From Adiantum capillus-veneris (Eukaryota > Streptophyta > Polypodiopsida > Polypodiales > Pteridaceae): a stretch of DNA of 64,000 nucleotides. The notes beneath the pieces are model-generated. The model saw nothing but the letters and a program-made list of their open reading frames with translations. It had not been told where the DNA came from and made no database searches. The stretch lies in assembly GCA_014529385.2 (NCBI GenBank), contig CM043966.1:96224587-96288586 (forward strand). The letters run 5' to 3'. This document shows, in pieces, positions 22,148 through 33,080 of the stretch; position 1 is the stretch's first letter, and each line of letters starts with the position of its first letter. Position numbers and translations under genes: made by a program.

Positions 22148-22570
22148 ATGGCTAGTACGCTAGAGTCATCCACTCCTGCCTTGGGTGAGAGGTACCCTCG
22201 TTACTTTTCACAAATATTTCACATGGTCTTTCCAGTGCTTGCATGTGAATGGGATTTGATAGGTACGCTAGCATGTGAGAGGAATTTTGAGGAGTTAGAA
22301 TGGCTGATACGTCTCTTGACCACGTCTGATCCATACTTAGTAGAGAGCATTTCTCCCATTGCACAAGCCTACCCTTTTGACCAAGATGACTATAGGCGTC
22401 TAGTGACCTTCTTAGTAAACATGGGCACCTATGATGAAGAAGAAAATTTACAGGACTACACGGATGGCACATATGGTCTCATGGATGATGACTTTGTTTA
22501 TCTCGAAGATGAGGATAGGGGTTTAGCCTTAGGGTTTCCCCCCAACCTCCACAATATCCTATTCCCTTGA
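22148..22570 (+). CDS. Extra ORF between pol and 3' LTR, unknown product
   Basis: A 140-codon uninterrupted frame from ATG 22148, starting MASTLESSTPALGERYPRYF and rich in acidic residues toward the C-terminus (DEEENLQDYTDG, DDDFVYLEDEDRGLA). ACAG|AT directly before the ATG could be a splice acceptor for a subgenomic mRNA. It has no transmembrane segment or signal peptide, so it is not an obvious envelope gene. Tat and Athila elements often carry an additional ORF here. That it stayed open while pol broke may be chance, given its length. Confidence 0.5.
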   Translation: MASTLESSTPALGERYPRYFSQIFHMVFPVLACEWDLIGTLACERNFEELEWLIRLLTTSDPYLVESISPIAQAYPFDQDDYRRLVTFLVNMGTYDEEENLQDYTDGTYGLMDDDFVYLEDEDRGLALGFPPNLHNILFP

Positions 22571-23929
22571 CTCTCTAGGGGGAGTGCAAATAATTAGGTT
22601 AGGGTTCCTTATGTTTTTTGTTGTGTTCAATAAGTGTTGGTACCTTTTCCCACTAATGTGCCTCCTGGAGGTATTCCTTTTGTTTCCTAGTGTGTACAGG
22701 AGCGTGTTTCTATTGATAGGATTTGGACCTTCATGGAATCTTTATCTCGACTCACTCTTCAAATCAAGCGCGACCATCGACACAAACAGGTGTTTCTTGT
22801 CCATTAGCATTGCCCCTTATCTTTTTTGCATCTATGATTGTCTGCTTTAATTGTGATTGGTAGCCTAATATTCACCGCATTTGCTTAGTATCAAACATTT
22901 AATTCAATGTAATTTTTTGTCATAATCACTTGTCTAGGTTTAAAAATCAAGCAGTCCGACTAAGCTAGTTTGACCAAGTTAGGTGTTACAGATCTTCTCT
23001 TAATACCATGGGGAATGCCTTCCTAATAATCAATGGTTACTTAGGTTCTTAATCAGATTTAAGCAGCATTGTGTGAAATGTACTAGGGCTTTCTAGTGGG
23101 CTTGACCCTATTGACCTTTAGCTTAAGTATTATAAAGGGATTTTACTAGTGTGATGAGCCTGGGGAGGTGTATCAGTGTTATATGACCCCCCAAAGTTAC
23201 AAAATTAAAATACTGAAAATGAACAAACAAAAAATCAAAAGCCACAATGTAAAATCTTAAGCTGGAAGAGAAATCTCAGCTTGATTTGGTACTTCACTCA
23301 CATGTATTGCCTATGGTACTAGAGCCCTAGAGGTTCCCAGTGTGGGCGCTTTTCCTTGAAAAGCAAAAAACCCAAGGCATACAAAATAAGCACACACATC
23401 AAATTGAATCACTGTGAAAAGACTTTGGGGGGTCAAAGAAAAGGTAATCAGTCAGGCAATGATTTCATAAGAAATTCCTTTTATCGTAGCTTAACTACAA
23501 GGTCCTCTAGGTATAGCCTCTAGTCAGCCCTCGAACATGAAATACTTGGCTCTCGCGATTAAACAACTTAATTAACCAGAGAAAATTAAGAAGCTTACCC
23601 ATGGTATTAATAGTCGATCTCTAGTGCCTTTTGACCGTTAAATTAGCGACCCCAGACTTGTTTAATTTTTTACCTTTACATCTGTTTATGCATTTGATTA
23701 CATTGCAATTTAATGCTTATTGTTGACAAATTGTTTAAAATTCTGTTACCAATCAATTGTCTGCCTAAAATTGCATATGCTTTTTAATCGCTTATGAGAA
23801 TGCAATTACTGTGCAATGTTGTTTGATTTTGCAGTGACTAATGAAGGCTAAGGACATTCATCTCAAATGCTCTTCCACCTCGACCTACGAGCTTCAACTC
23901 AATAGCTTTCGAGGACGGAATCTACATCA
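22571..23929 (+). other. 3' noncoding region of Tat/Athila-like element
   Basis: About 1.36 kb without a convincing frame; 21793-22147, between the last two ORFs, is likewise noncoding. Such long spacers before the polypurine tract are usual in large Tat/Athila elements. Confidence 0.6.
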
Positions 23930-23941
23930 GGAAGGGGGGCA
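23930..23941 (+). other. Polypurine tract
   Basis: GGAAGGGGGGCA directly precedes the TGTTAACC start of the 3' LTR. It is the plus-strand DNA primer for reverse transcription. Confidence 0.85.
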
Positions 23942-24266
23942 TGTTAACCCTCACGGCTCACGGACACCCTATCACCTACGAGACGGACATTGTAACCTAC
24001 GGTGGACATTGTATTATTTATTTGGTAGAGTCAGGTATCGGGCTTGTCGGTCCAATAGGAAAAGGGTAAGAGTGATCGCCGATGAGAGGCGCACTCTAAC
24101 TGGGACATTCAAGGGATTAGTTGGCTAAGCATGGACGCCCAAGTGTGAATGGGGTGAGCTCATATAAAAGCCAACTAAACCTAAAATTCACTCATTCTCT
24201 CATTTGTGCAATAGAAGAGTGCTCTTGCTCCATCTCCATCTCCATCTTCCTCTTCTTCACCTCCTT

Positions 24267-24307
<41 letters not shown>

Positions 24308-24815
24308 TGCGATTGAGCATTACGGCGGCACGACGGCGGTGAAGCGGTTGAGCGCGACGTAGCGGCGTCTCCTTCTTCTTCGCGGCGAGGAATCCTCCAC
24401 GGCAGGAGCAAAGAGCGGTGAGTGACACACCATTGCCCTCTTTTGAGCTTACTAGTTAAGCTAGTTGTGTGCTTGGAGCCGTCTGTGGCTCGCACACAGT
24501 GTTAGGCAAGTCCCTTGCTTCGACAGTGCGACCTACAGTGGACATTGTATTATTTATTTGGTAGAGTCAGGTACCGGGCTTGTCGGTCCAATAGGAAAAG
24601 GGTAAGAGTGATCGCCGATGAGAGGCGCACTCTAACTGGGACATTCAAGGGATTAGTTGGCTAAGCATGGGCGCCCAAGTGTGAATGGGGTGAGCTCATA
24701 TAAAAGCCAACTAAACCTAAAATTCACTCATTCTCTCATTTGTGCAATAGAAGAGTGCTCTTGCTCCATCTCCATCTCCATCTTCCTCTTCTTCACCTCC
24801 TTGTGTGTGTGTGTA

Positions 24816-24855
<40 letters not shown>

Positions 24856-25092
24856 TGCGATCGAGCATTGCGGCGGCACGACGGCGATGAAGCGGTTGAG
24901 CGCAACGTAGCGGTGTCTCCTTCTTCTTCGTGGCGAGGAATCCTCCACGGCAGGAGCATAGAGCAGTGAGTGACACACCATTGCCCTCTTTTGAGCTTAC
25001 TTGTTAAGCTAGTTGTGTGCTTGGAGCCGTCTGTGGCTCGCACACAGTGTTAGGCAAGTCCCTTGCTTCGATAGTGTGGCAAGGAGCGCACA
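23942..25092 (+). repeat. 3' LTR with internal 536-bp tandem duplication
   Basis: It starts and ends like the 5' LTR (TGTTAACC ... GCGCACA), but the segment beginning ACCTAC(G/A)GTGGACATTG is present twice, at 23995-24530 and from 24531. The first unit lacks the terminal GCAAGGAGCGCACA and the second lacks the first ~53 LTR bases, so this is one LTR with an internal duplication rather than two whole LTRs. Both units keep a TATAAAAG box and a (GT)n(GA)n tract. The exact CTCGT target duplication follows. Confidence 0.9.
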
Positions 25093-25097
25093 CTCGT
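25093..25097. repeat. Target site duplication CTCGT (right)
   Basis: It matches 12565-12569. Confidence 0.9.
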
Positions 25098-26636
25098 TCA
25101 CACCTGAATTGAGTGGTAGTTTACAGCTTGAATAGAGGGAGATCACTGACTACTTTAGAGCAGGGACTCATAGTCCAGATAAGCATGCTTCACATCAGAA
25201 TTTAGAGCCCACTTATACCAAAGTTATATTAGTTGATTGAGCCATTGAGCTCGGGAGATCTCAACGCCCATGTCTACCAAGGAGACCATGACATCAATGG
25301 AGGATTCATTAGAGGATCATGACAATTCTAGCACGACATATATGGGAGATGCTTAGTTACATCCGCGGACATTGATGAAGCTTCTTAGCCATCGATGCAA
25401 TACTTTCTCGGAAAACACCCAATGCCGGTGTCCTCGGGCATTGATGATGATGATAAAGTTAGTCTTTCATTTTTTTTAATACCAAGGCATTGAATTAGAT
25501 CCACCAATATTAGGTCAAAAAGTAGCACTGCATTTAGCAGTCGAGCACCGCGCCCATCAGTTGTGTGAGCTCATGCTGCTTCTCGCTCAACAAACCACTA
25601 GCGCTGTTGCAGGGCCCGACTTGCATGGCCACCTGTTGTAAGTTGCCTTATATTCACTAGCTAGCTAAGGATATTGTATTCAACTGCAATATATATTGCC
25701 TATACAAGGTTATTCTCGCGACGTCAAATCAAAGAAGGCCGAACTCTCAGCTGGTCTGCGCGAAGCTGCAAAGAGTATAGTGGTTCGTCGCCCTAAAACA
25801 TCAGCTATGAGCGCCCTCTGCAGCAGCTGAACGTTTCCTCTTGCAAGCCCTCGGACGTGCGCGTCCTCGGCTAGTTGTGTGATGCAATTGCTGGCAAACC
25901 AACTTGGAAGCTAAGCATCGTCTCTGGATCAGTGCCGCCTTAACAAGTCTCCATTAACAGTCAGGTATTTATTCCCAATTTTCTTAAAATTTCTACCAAA
26001 GAAAATACATTTCTTAGCCAAACAAAGGAATGGCACAAATAGGTCAATATTTCAAGCATCAAATCATGCCGGTTTTTAGGTCAAAAATTGAAGCATTTGT
26101 CGCAATATTCTACAAAGTGTGCACCTTTTATTTGCATTTATGATTGTTTGAGGGAATGTAAATGCTGTTGGTATTAGATTTGGAATGTAAATGCTGTTGG
26201 TATTGAAAGTTCATTTGGAATGGTTGTTGGTGCCATAGTTGGGAATGGTATAAATTTATCAATTCAATTTACCATTGCAGTTTAGGGTCTTTGTTTGTAC
26301 TCTTGTTTGTAGCGCAAGACCCTAAAGAGTCTTCCCTAAAGACCCTAAAGAGCCTATATTTGCTACGAAAATATTTTCATTTTATATTGTACTTCTTTGA
26401 TTATTTTAAGCCTCTTCTTTGTAGGTTTGTAGTAGTATTCATGTCTAGCTGTATTTAGCTTACATTAGGTCTTGAGAATATAGCGTATGAAGGTATGTCG
26501 CATTCATCTTTATTGAAAACACTTTATCTTAGGTGATTACTCAATGTGAATTGTAAACTGAGAGGGGTGAGATTAAGCTTTCAAGTTGAAAGGGGTGTCA
26601 CTCTGACTAGCCATTGCTTGTGGTATTCACTACAGA
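25098..26636. other. No recognisable gene
   Basis: This is the continuation of the DNA interrupted at 12564. It contains a short duplication (AATGTAAATGCTGTTGGTATT at about 26157 and 26184) and repeated GACCCTAAAGAG words near 26318-26350. Weak GT-AG bounded coding-like patches at 25540-25830 are not convincing. Confidence 0.45.
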
Positions 26637-29600
26637 TGGCTGGTCCAAGCGAGCAAACACTATGTGATGACGTTGATAGTGAAAGGATAAGTGAAGTGCA
26701 AGAATATCCTATAGAGAAACGTAGAGAATTTGTAGACTTGCAGTCACAGATCTTATTTCATGAGTTTGGGCAAGATAGTGCTTGGCCAGAAGACCAATAT
26801 CTATTATTTGGAAGGTCTGGGAGAAAATGGAACATTTTAACCATTTCATTGACGATGTAATGGCATGGGATGTTAGTAAAGCTTTTGACTCTCAAGAGGA
26901 AGCTAGGACTTGTTGACCACTACAAGGTAGTATACCGCTCGGATGAGGAGACCATGTCTATGGTCACCTTGATGGAGAGAGCGAAAGTGATAGGACATAT
27001 TATAAAATGCCGATAGGTGTTCAAGATCAAATGCTACGTCTTCTATTTGGTGACCTTGGTGGAGCTAGGGTAAAGAACTAGTCTTCAAAAAGAAGCCTAG
27101 CTAAATTATTGGTTCAGTTGCCAAAGACATGGGAAGGTGATCTTGGAGGGGTTCAAGTACCCGCGTGTTGGGATCAGTTTTACAAACAATGTTGATTGGT
27201 TTGGGGATGGTGACCGCCTCTCATTATCGGATTTGTATAGGAATTAATGGAGCAAAGCACGCACTCGAACTTCTTTACCCAAGTATAGAGGACAACTTTG
27301 TAGGAGAGGTTCTAAGGTGTGCTTGTTCAAGTGCTTCAAACTCCAAAAAGCTTAAACGTGACTGTATTACTTGCTGTGAAAAGTGCAAAGTATGCACAAA
27401 GGCAAGAAAGTCAATGCTTGCTTTTGATTATATTCCAATAGGACCTCAACTAAAGCTTCTTACAAGGAGTAGAACTTTTTGTCATGAGCTATTGAGTTTG
27501 TGGTGCCATAAAAATTAATGGTGTCAAGGAGATGCATTTTCTACGGGAAGGCATATTAAGGACTTTTGGGATGGAACAAAATTCCAAGGAGTGAAGAACT
27601 TTTGGGACCCATTGTCAACATATGAGCTACCAGTTGTTTGCTCTACACCTGGATGTAAGAAGTCTTACACAACTTTTCTCTTTGACAAACGCTCTCAAAA
27701 ACTTGAAGATGCATGGGATGTTGAGCGAGCAGTGTACACTTTTATATGCTCCGAATGCAAGGAAGAAATTGAATGTGAGAAAGGTTTGTGCAAGGTAATT
27801 ATGTCTATCTTCCTCTTTTTCTTAGCAAAATGTACATTGAATGTCCATATTTACTATGATTGTTGGTGTGCATAATCAGGGTGACCCTAGAAATATAGCT
27901 CTCTTGTTGCATTGGGACGGGTTTCAAACATCAAGAACCACACAAAAAAGTTGTGGGATTGTGGATATTATGGTGCTCAATGCTGGAAAACAAAACTCTA
28001 TGGATTTCATGCCAGTCTTGTTTATTCCACAAAGCTGCAAAAAGATTATTAAGTCTTCCGGTGATGTCTTTGGATCATTTTTGAAACCATTAGTGGATGA
28101 GCTGGAATCACTATATATTGATGGAGTGGATGTATTATATGAGTATCCACTGAAAAACATCTTTGATGATATGAGGGTGGAATCTAAATTCCATAAGATA
28201 CGAACTATGGTTATGATGGTTACCGGAGACCGTCCGGCCGAGTGCAAGATAGGCTTGTTCAAAAATGGGGGACAAGAGTTCTGTAGGAGAGATAATCCAC
28301 ATGCATCACTTGCAAGAGATAGGCCGTGACTAGAAGGGATGTATATTTACAATGAAAATCGCTTACAAGTCAGACACCCACCAGTGGCAAGAACAACAAA
28401 CGAGATGGTTCATGCGATAGCTGAGGCAAAGAGGTGTTGTACTTTTGCTGAGAAGGATGAGATTTGGAAGAATGTTGGTTTATCGGCGAGTCACTACCTT
28501 GGAGACTCTTTGACTTATATGGGTTCGACCCCTCTCTTGACTTGGTTTTTTATGTAATCCACACCTTGTCTCTAAATGTTTTCAAGAAGTATTCCAGAAT
28601 GCACATTCTTCAGTGAAGAAAAATATTGATGAAGCTGCTTTGACTGTTACAAAATTGGCACCAGCATATATTCGCTATGGTCAGTGGCCAAACTCACCAA
28701 GTGTCTATTATGAATCCTTCAAGGTGGAAGAGAATCAAAAGTTTATGCAGTGGTGTCTACCATATATTCTAAGAGTCGTAGATGGTATTCCACATGAGAT
28801 GCAAACTTTGGGAATCTTGTTGGTGGACATAGCACAAATCTTTTATGGCTACAATCGAAAGCATGGAATGTCAGCTACTGACATTCAGGTTATCAAATCC
28901 TTGCTGCAATCTTGGAGAATCCGAAAGAAGGAATACTCAGGAGAAAACTCATCACCCTTGGAGCATGTAGCTGGAAGTGGGGAACTACTTGACAATATTT
29001 TACGGCATGGACTACATGACATATATTGGTGCTATATGTTAGAACGTTTAGTGAAAGCGTACAATGCTATCAAAACAAATAGCATAAATGATGAAGCGTC
29101 ATTTGTACAGTTCTATCTGAGAATGTTTTTCACAAAAGTATTCCAAGCAATCCAACATGATAAAGATGCCCTGCTACCTTGTGATGGAGTCCTACAACAA
29201 TTGCATAGTGTATTGGGTCAAACTACTGCAAAGCTAATTGTGGAATCGGGGCCTCCCTTGAGTGCTGCTCTTCACATCTTGATGGACTCTTTAACGTCAC
29301 TTCTGTTGGAAAGGCAAGTTCGTTGTGGAGCAACATCTTAAAGTGGCAAGAGAGCATCTTGTACTGATAACATTCTTATGAAGAGTATTGCAATATCAAA
29401 GAGGAGGGGTAATTATAGGGTTCCAACATCTAAGGATATTACTTACTTAATGAGCTTTTGGAACATCAATGATGAAAGCTTTTCATTTGGTGATGTGCAA
29501 ATATATGACAAAGTCTTCTATAAAGGAGAACTTTCCAAGATTGGCAATGATGTAGTTGTAAAGGTGGATACGTTAGACACCTTGTTTGAGGAACGAGGTC

Positions 29601-30113
29601 ATTGGAAAAGCTTGCATAACCTATTTCTTCTCCATGCAGCTTGATGGAGAAGCAATGATGTTTTTTGGTGCAACTTACTACAAACAATGTATTACAGGAG
29701 ACAGTTTTCCAAAGGAATTAGTCATAGATACAATGACTGGAATGAGTATTCTTGAGAAAACACCGCTTCCATTTACTTGGGATTGTGTGCGGCCTATCTA
29801 TTCTTTGCTTCATAAATTTATCCCATTGCCATTATCAAGGAGCCAAAGATTGATTGCATACGAAGTTAAGGACCTAAAGTAGAGGGCTAAGCTACTAATG
29901 GAAGCCAATTGTGGGAATATACCCTTGTGGTTGGAGCAAGATGACATTGTCAAAGTCCATTTAGAAAACACTGGTATAGTACAATTCAAGCATGTTGTTG
30001 TAAGATGTGTACAATGTGACAACAAAATCACAAAGCTTGCTATTTTGAAATCTGATGCAAGTGATCCTCATATATGGAAAGTTTATGAGGAGGAAAGCAC
30101 ATGGAGAGATTGA
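26637..30113 (+). pseudogene. CACTA (En/Spm) tnp2-like transposase, decayed
   Basis: Starting near ATG 26637 (MAGPSEQTLCDDV), pieces in several frames build a tnp2-like transposase. A Cys-rich region (VCSTPGCKKSY ... FICSECKEEIECEKGLC) ends at a phase-0 intron, 27795-27879 (GT...CAG). Next comes NIALLLHWDGFQTSRTTQ, whose D-G-F fits the first catalytic region of tnp2 (L-x-x-D-G-F), then LFIPQS...FLKPLVDELESLYIDGVD (family L-x-I-P-G-P ... PLVDEL) and MMVTGDRPAECKIG (family T-I-N-D-F-P-A-Y-G). Downstream is a DUF4218-like part (WCLPYILRVVDGIPHEM, WCYMLERLVKAYNAIKTNS). TGA at 28327-28329, frameshifts near 28490 and 28600, and more breaks after 29341 make it inactive. A terminal CACTA repeat was not found, so the superfamily rests on protein pattern only. 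Confidence 0.6.
27795..27879 (+). other. Intron in transposase (85 bp)
   Basis: CAAG|GTAATT to AATCAG|GGTGAC. Removing it joins GLCK to GDPRNIALLLHWDGF in frame (phase 0). Confidence 0.65.
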
Positions 30114-30456
30114 GATTCTTGTGTCCTTTTAATCAAAGATTGGATTGTACTAAAACGTTAAAAAGTTAGAAATCTTGGAGAAAGTGATCGATGGATCCAT
30201 ATTTTGTGGAGATGTCCATAAGTCAAGGACATGAGAACAAGACATTTATAAAGTACTTGATCACGTTAGGCTTTTGTTGTTAGAGAACTAAATGATTTTG
30301 TGGTTTAAATTTTATTATATGGTTGAACATTGTTCTCTCTATGATTTATTTTCATCTTAACTTTTTGTATTGTTCGAGTTATATCTCAAGTGGCACAAAC
30401 TTTTTCTTTTGGAGTCTATCTTATGTGCATGTGTCGACTACTCTTGTAGGGCTCGC

Positions 30457-32458
30457 ATGGATCTTCCACGGTCAATTTTTCAGCAACTAGTTTCACTTCC
30501 ACATGGGGAGACTGTGAAACTACTCGATGCTTGGAGGGAACATCACTCTTTGGGTAATAAAAGGGTTGTTGGTAACTCAACTAGTTCTCTTCCATATGAT
30601 ATGATCATATATGATCAAGTATTTAGAGCTCCTCCACCTAAACATAGAGAGCACAATAAGTTGTATGGTAGAGAATTTTCTAAAAAAGAGGATCATGGCC
30701 AGTATAGAGTGTTGTGTGCAAATTATGGGATGGTGCAAGGGTGGTTTGCGAGCCAATTGCAAATTTGAGACATAATAGCAAGGGTAAAGATATGATTTTG
30801 AGTATCATTCAAGAGAAGATGGGTGAGCTAAAGCCAGTGAAAGTATATGGTGTGGACTATTTGTGGAAAGAGTCCGACATTTACAATTGGTGTATCAAGT
30901 CATTGGCGTCCAAGAGAAAGTGGAGCAAACAAAAGGCTTGCAATGGCACTATAATGAAATAAGTTTTTGTATTATCTTTTGTTTTTCTTTCAAATCATAT
31001 GCTATGTAGATGTTTATCTTATTCTTGAATTATGTTACATTTTTAAGGATACTCATGATGTTCAAGAGCTTGACAATGATGGTGTAGACAAAGAGATAGA
31101 ATTATCAACAAAGGTAATAGTACATAACGATTTTTAAGAGTTTTGATATTAAGTTTCTTATTGAGTAATTTTTATAAGGAAGAGGATGCTTACAAGCAAG
31201 GTTAGATGAGAACTTTGTAGATGTGGTGGAGGGTTATAAAGACATCTCAGAATCCACACCGGTAATTGATATATACTATTCTTTATACAAGTGTAATGCC
31301 AATCTTTTAAGATTTTTTAAAGTTTTGTGTATGTCTTATGTATTTAGAAAGAACCTGATGTATACATTCTAAAAATATATTGGGACAATGATGAAAATCA
31401 TATGGCTGCATATGAGGTATATGAGGAACATGCTACTTTTTTTGCTCTCTCTCATTTCATATCTACATGATGATTTATTTATGTGAAAATGTTGGCTTAG
31501 GAGTATCAAAATTTTATGAAAGAAAATATATTTTCTAGTGCACTAGGAGATGTGGATTCAATGTCTTTGTCTGCTGGTGATAAGTCTCATGAAACTTCAA
31601 TCAAGAAGCTGGTGCGATTTTGTTCATGTTTTTTTTCCCATTGTGTAGCATTTTTAGAGATGTAAAAAAAATCAAGTTGTGTTTTTTGTGTTGGTAGATA
31701 TTGGATAAGTTAAATAGAGTTGAAAAAATTGCATCTAAAGGGTACGACGAAGGGCATTCTAGAAAGAGTATTCGAAAATGGAAGGTATTTAAATTATATT
31801 ATTAAACTAATGCTAATTGTAAACTTGTTAAATAAATGTCATTGAAATAAGCTTGGGTTATGTCCTAGGCTACAACTAAGCTTGCTGAACTCCTTCAAAA
31901 AAAAAATGAAGGGTCAAAAGTTAAGAGGATTCAAAAGTCAAAGGTAGCTGTTTTGTTTTTTGTTGATGGCTCTAAACACTTATACTATGGTAATAAATCT
32001 AAAGTAATGTATCTTGTCTCTCTTGTAGGATGTTGAGAAAGATGTTTTTGTTTCTAATGAGAAGGCTACCTTGGAAGTGCAGGTTTTTTTTCAATCTTAC
32101 AAATATATCTTATTCTTACTGTTGAAAAGATTGCAACCATATTCTTTAATTTAACTCTTTATTGTGGTTTATTGTGTAGGCACACAAACTCACTAGAGAA
32201 GATCAAGAAACCAAATTGATAAAATGGTTTGGGGTTAGAAGAGTTGAAGAAGTGTATCCACTTGTGAAGCCTACTTACATGGCTTTAAAAAAATTGAACT
32301 CCTTTTTTTGTAGAAAAGCGTGTGAAACTAGCACTTCTACTATGTGTGAAGACTTAGTAGCCTGGCTTTTAATAGAAGGCATGATGATTGTAAGACTTGA
32401 AAAGATTGGCTCTCTTTCTTTAAAGGATGTAGAAGTAGCCAATGATAAAGACGAATAG
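30457..32458 (+). pseudogene. Second gene of DNA transposon: short phase-0 exons, unknown product
   Basis: The first exon opens at ATG 30457 (MDLPRSIFQQLVSLPHGETV) and is frameshifted near 30760; a second stretch runs to 30962. A chain of short exons bounded by GT and AG follows: 31048-31113, 31179-31261, 31348-31416, 31501-31611, 31698-31784, 31869-31943, 32029-32082 and 32180-32458 (stop). All except 31179-31261 are multiples of three with phase-0 junctions and open in one consistent frame. That exon is 83 nt and reads through if one lost base near 31200 is allowed. The middle exons encode charged, Lys/Glu-rich sequence; the last has WFGVRRVEEVYPLVKPTYMA and ends EVANDKDE. I do not recognise the family. 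By position it could be the second (TNPA-like) gene of the element or captured host exons. Confidence 0.5.
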
Positions 32459-32635
32459 TTGTATGATGGACTTTGTAAGAATCTTTGAGAGACATCTATA
32501 TGAAAATGATCATTTTTAGTTTTCTATTTAACCTTTATCTCTTTTAGTCAAAAAGTATGTGCTATTTTGTATATGATATGTTAAATTGATTATTCACGTG
32601 AATTATTATAATACAACTACAAAGATAGCATTTTG

Positions 32636-32826
32636 TGGCTACAACCATGTAGGAGAAAGAAGAATTTCTTACTACATGGTTAGTTAAAACTCCCATATAG
32701 CTATAATATTATGGCTACAGTCATCTAGGAGCATCCGAGGCAAACTAGTAAGAAATTCTTGTTATATGGTTATTTAAAACTCCCATATAGCTATAATATT
32801 ATGGTTACAACCATATAGGAGTATTC
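32636..32826. repeat. Subterminal 90-bp repeats, probable transposon end region
   Basis: Two units start at 32660 and 32750 and share AAAACTCCCATATAGCTATA and ATATTATGG. CTACA(A/G)(C/T)CAT...TAGGAG words occur three times (about 32639, 32714, 32805), in part as inverted pairs with CTCCCATATAG. Clusters of short direct and inverted motifs are typical of CACTA subterminal regions, where transposon proteins bind. I found no matching block at the 5' side. Confidence 0.55.
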
Positions 32827-32922
32827 TCATTATTACATGTTTGCACTCTTAATAGATATGTGTATTCAATCTAGTAAGCTGCCTAGTAATTATATTTCTT
32901 TTGCTATATAGAAATGCGTTCA

Positions 32923-33080
32923 AAGCTCCTTAGCTTCCACAAAACCCAAGACGTACTTGAGCAGCAGCAATGAGGCATTAATACCTTGTTGTACAAAACA
33001 ATCGTGAAAATCTAGCCGTAGCAATGAGTTGGCCACCGTACTGTTGTATTCATGGTGCTGCTCAACAGGATCAATGTTGT
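32923..33080 (-). pseudogene. Class III peroxidase fragment
   Basis: The minus strand reads NSTVANSLLRLDFHDCFVQ, then NASLLL. The LRLxFHDCFVQGCDASLLL block is the distal heme-side signature of secretory plant peroxidases, with catalytic Arg and His; GCDAS is altered to GINAS. The surrounding frame (to 33390) carries no further peroxidase motifs, so only about 50 codons of one exon remain. It lies beside the transposon end and may have been carried or truncated by it. Confidence 0.75.

Larger units (their letters stand above)
12570..25092 (+). mobile_element. Tat/Athila-like Ty3/gypsy LTR retrotransposon, 12.5 kb
   Basis: The element has perfect 5-bp target duplications, TG...CA LTR ends, a tRNA-Asp primer site, and a polypurine tract beside the 3' LTR. 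Its order is gag, protease, RT, RNase H, integrase, so it is Ty3/gypsy. The large size, Asp-tRNA site and additional coding region after integrase are typical of the Tat/Athila branch. LTRs differ by about 2% by eye, so it is fairly young. All main ORFs now carry breaks except gag and the small extra ORF. Unusual points are the internally duplicated 3' LTR, the second protease-like domain after integrase, and the absence of a visible zinc knuckle after Gag. Confidence 0.9.

Noticed and set aside
22148-22570. Envelope gene of a plant retrovirus-like element
   Set aside because: No signal peptide, no hydrophobic membrane anchor, no cleavage motif.
24531-25092. A separate solo LTR next to the element
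   Set aside because: It lacks the first ~53 LTR bases, has no target duplication of its own, and the CTCGT duplication of the whole element lies beyond it; an internal duplication explains it better.
25540-25830. Possible two-exon gene with GT-AG junction
   Set aside because: Short frames with no family motif and no supporting context.
26918-26934. CACTACAAGG word as a CACTA terminal repeat
   Set aside because: It lies within the transposase-coding part and has no inverted partner near the other end; coincidence.
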